A model generated the notes under the pieces. The model was not told the DNA's origin. It made no database searches and saw nothing but the letters and a program-made list of their open reading frames with translations. Position numbers and translations under genes: made by a program. From NCBI GenBank assembly GCA_937895345.1, contig CALAWP010000056.1, positions 1-6,210 on the forward strand: 6,210 nucleotides of DNA, read 5' to 3'. Shown one piece after another: positions 5,240-6,210 of this stretch; the first letter of the stretch is position 1, and each line of letters starts with the position of its first letter. This DNA is from an uncultured Paenibacillus sp. (GTDB taxonomy: Bacteria > Bacillota > Bacilli > Paenibacillales > Paenibacillaceae).

Positions 5240-6210
5240 ATGACGAATCAAGAGATCATAAGCCCTAACCGTCCTTTTATCAAATGGATCATCGCCTTTG
5301 CCGGCGGCATACTCCTGTTCTTTGCCTATTCGTTCGTCTCTTCCGAAAGCGCTTCCGCGCATGGGTACGTGACGGACAGCCGCGCTCATTTGTGCTCGAC
5401 GGGCGTCAACGTTAATTGCGGACAGGTGCAATACGAACCGTTCAGCGTTGAAGGCCGCGGCGATTTCCCCGAAATCGGCGTGCCTGACGGTCAGATTGCG
5501 GGAGGTACTGTTTTTCCCGAATTGGACGAGCAGTCGTTCAACCGTTGGGCCAAAGTTAACATGTCCGGCGGAGAGCATACGTTCCATTGGAAAATTCATG
5601 CCAATCACAGCACCAACCGATGGGATTACTATATTACGAGAGTAGGATGGGATCCTAACGCTCCGCTGGCTCGGGCCGATCTTGAACTGTTCTGCACCTA
5701 TATCGACGACGGGGCGCTGCCTCCGAATGACGTGTACCATGATTGCTTTATTCCAAACGACCGCGAAGGTTATTATGTGATCGTCGCCGTTTGGGATATC
5801 GCGGATACAATCAATGCATTTTATCAAGTCATGGACGTCAACCTGAGCATCAACCCCTCCGCTCCGACGACTCCCGAACCCGGATTTCCCGGCGACCCGA
5901 ACCGCTTCGGTCCTTATCTGATCTGGAATCCTATTCGGGTGTATGTTCAAGGGGAAATTGTGCTCCACAACGGACAGCTATGGGAAGCGCTGTGGTGGAC
6001 TCAGGCCCAAGAGCCCGGAACGACGGGGCCATGGGGACCATGGAAACTGATCGGCGATGTGCCGGAGGATCCGACGGATCCATCAGACCCAACGGACCCT
6101 GCTGATCCGACGGATCCATCAGACCCAACGGACCCTACTGATCCAACAGATCCAACAGACCCAACGGACCCTACTGATCCAACAGATCCAACAGACCCAA
6201 CGGACCCTAC
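5240..6210 (+). CDS. Secreted chitin-active lytic polysaccharide monooxygenase (AA10) with CBM5/12, 3' end beyond window
   Basis: The frame is open from ATG 5240 to the window edge, 323 complete codons with no stop. Residues 1-40 are a signal peptide ending SESASA, so the mature protein starts at H41 (HGYV), as LPMOs require. Residues 41-204 form a full AA10 domain closely resembling Serratia marcescens CBP21: VQYEPFSVEG at 63-72; the second histidine-brace ligand H123 in ANHST; F194 in NAFYQ at the axial copper position; and the AVWDIADT segment at 183-190. Cys 52/60 and 152/169 match the two CBP21 disulfides. AA10 enzymes use copper and peroxide or oxygen plus a reductant to cleave crystalline chitin (established); chitin as substrate is inferred from the CBP21 likeness. 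After a Pro-rich linker, residues 223-272 are a CBM5/12 module with WEALWWTQ, QEPG and WGPWKLIG. From residue 277 a DPT/DPS/DPA repeat linker runs off the window, so at least one more domain is likely downstream. The promoter is uncertain; a structured leader lies upstream. Confidence 0.96.
   Translation, partial: MTNQEIISPNRPFIKWIIAFAGGILLFFAYSFVSSESASAHGYVTDSRAHLCSTGVNVNCGQVQYEPFSVEGRGDFPEIGVPDGQIAGGTVFPELDEQSFNRWAKVNMSGGEHTFHWKIHANHSTNRWDYYITRVGWDPNAPLARADLELFCTYIDDGALPPNDVYHDCFIPNDREGYYVIVAVWDIADTINAFYQVMDVNLSINPSAPTTPEPGFPGDPNRFGPYLIWNPIRVYVQGEIVLHNGQLWEALWWTQAQEPGTTGPWGPWKLIGDVPEDPTDPSDPTDPADPTDPSDPTDPTDPTDPTDPTDPTDPTDPTDPTDP
6068..6210 (+). repeat. Four tandem 36-base units encoding a Thr-Asp-Pro linker
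   Basis: Units lie at 6068-6103, 6104-6139, 6140-6175 and 6176-6210; the last is cut one base short by the window. Each encodes twelve residues, four D-P-(T/S/A) triplets. Codon choice is conserved by position: Asp is GAT, GAT, GAC, GAC in every unit, and the third and fourth Pro codons are CCA then CCT. The real period is thus 36 bases, not 9. Units 1 and 2 differ by one base (GCT/ACT), and units 3 and 4 are identical over the visible part. The array continues past the window. Confidence 0.95.

Noticed and set aside
5168..5968. Minus-strand open frame of 266 codons opposite the LPMO gene
   Set aside because: The plus-strand frame there encodes an intact AA10 domain with signal peptide, histidine brace and a good ribosome binding site. 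The minus frame has no recognisable domain.
6068..6210. Regular repeats that might suggest a CRISPR array
   Set aside because: The units are directly adjacent without spacers and are in frame inside a coding sequence as a linker.

Overview
The window looks like chromosomal DNA from a Gram-positive, spore-forming type of bacterium, most likely Paenibacillus or a close relative (inference). The evidence is strong AAGGAG/AGGAGG ribosome binding sites, NEAT haem-binding domains, three S-layer homology (SLH) repeats, a secreted chitin-active LPMO, and a base composition that appears slightly above 50% G+C (judged by eye, not counted). There are four protein genes, no RNA genes, and no mobile elements or CRISPR.

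Positions 1-3273 hold a two-gene plus-strand unit for cell-surface haem capture. The first gene (56-436) encodes a secreted protein of about 126 residues that is essentially one small NEAT-like domain. Its usual YxxxY haem motif reads HxxxY. The second (538-3219) encodes an 893-residue surface protein: signal peptide, NEAT, helical spacers around a cryptic central domain, a second clear NEAT, a Gly/Pro/Asp-rich linker and three SLH repeats. A soluble haem binder next to an SLH-anchored one suggests a relay like B. anthracis IsdX1 and BslK (inference). Between the genes lie two hairpins whose arms can also pair with each other. The unit ends in a very strong hairpin terminator that works in both directions.

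Positions 3305-4760 hold a self-contained minus-strand gene for an NAD(P)-dependent aldehyde dehydrogenase of the lactaldehyde/GAPN-like group. It has its own extended -10 promoter and shares the terminator with the NEAT-SLH gene, which it meets tail to tail.

Positions 4760-5239 are a non-coding divergent region of nearly 500 bases. It contains an inverted repeat over a possible plus-strand promoter and a series of hairpins upstream of the last gene.

Positions 5240-6210 hold the 5' part of a secreted AA10 lytic polysaccharide monooxygenase very similar to Serratia CBP21, followed by a CBM5/12 chitin-binding module and a Thr-Asp-Pro repeat linker that runs off the window. This gene has no stop codon within the window and is easy to overlook. 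It probably oxidatively cleaves chitin outside the cell, and the missing 3' part probably carries one or more further modules.
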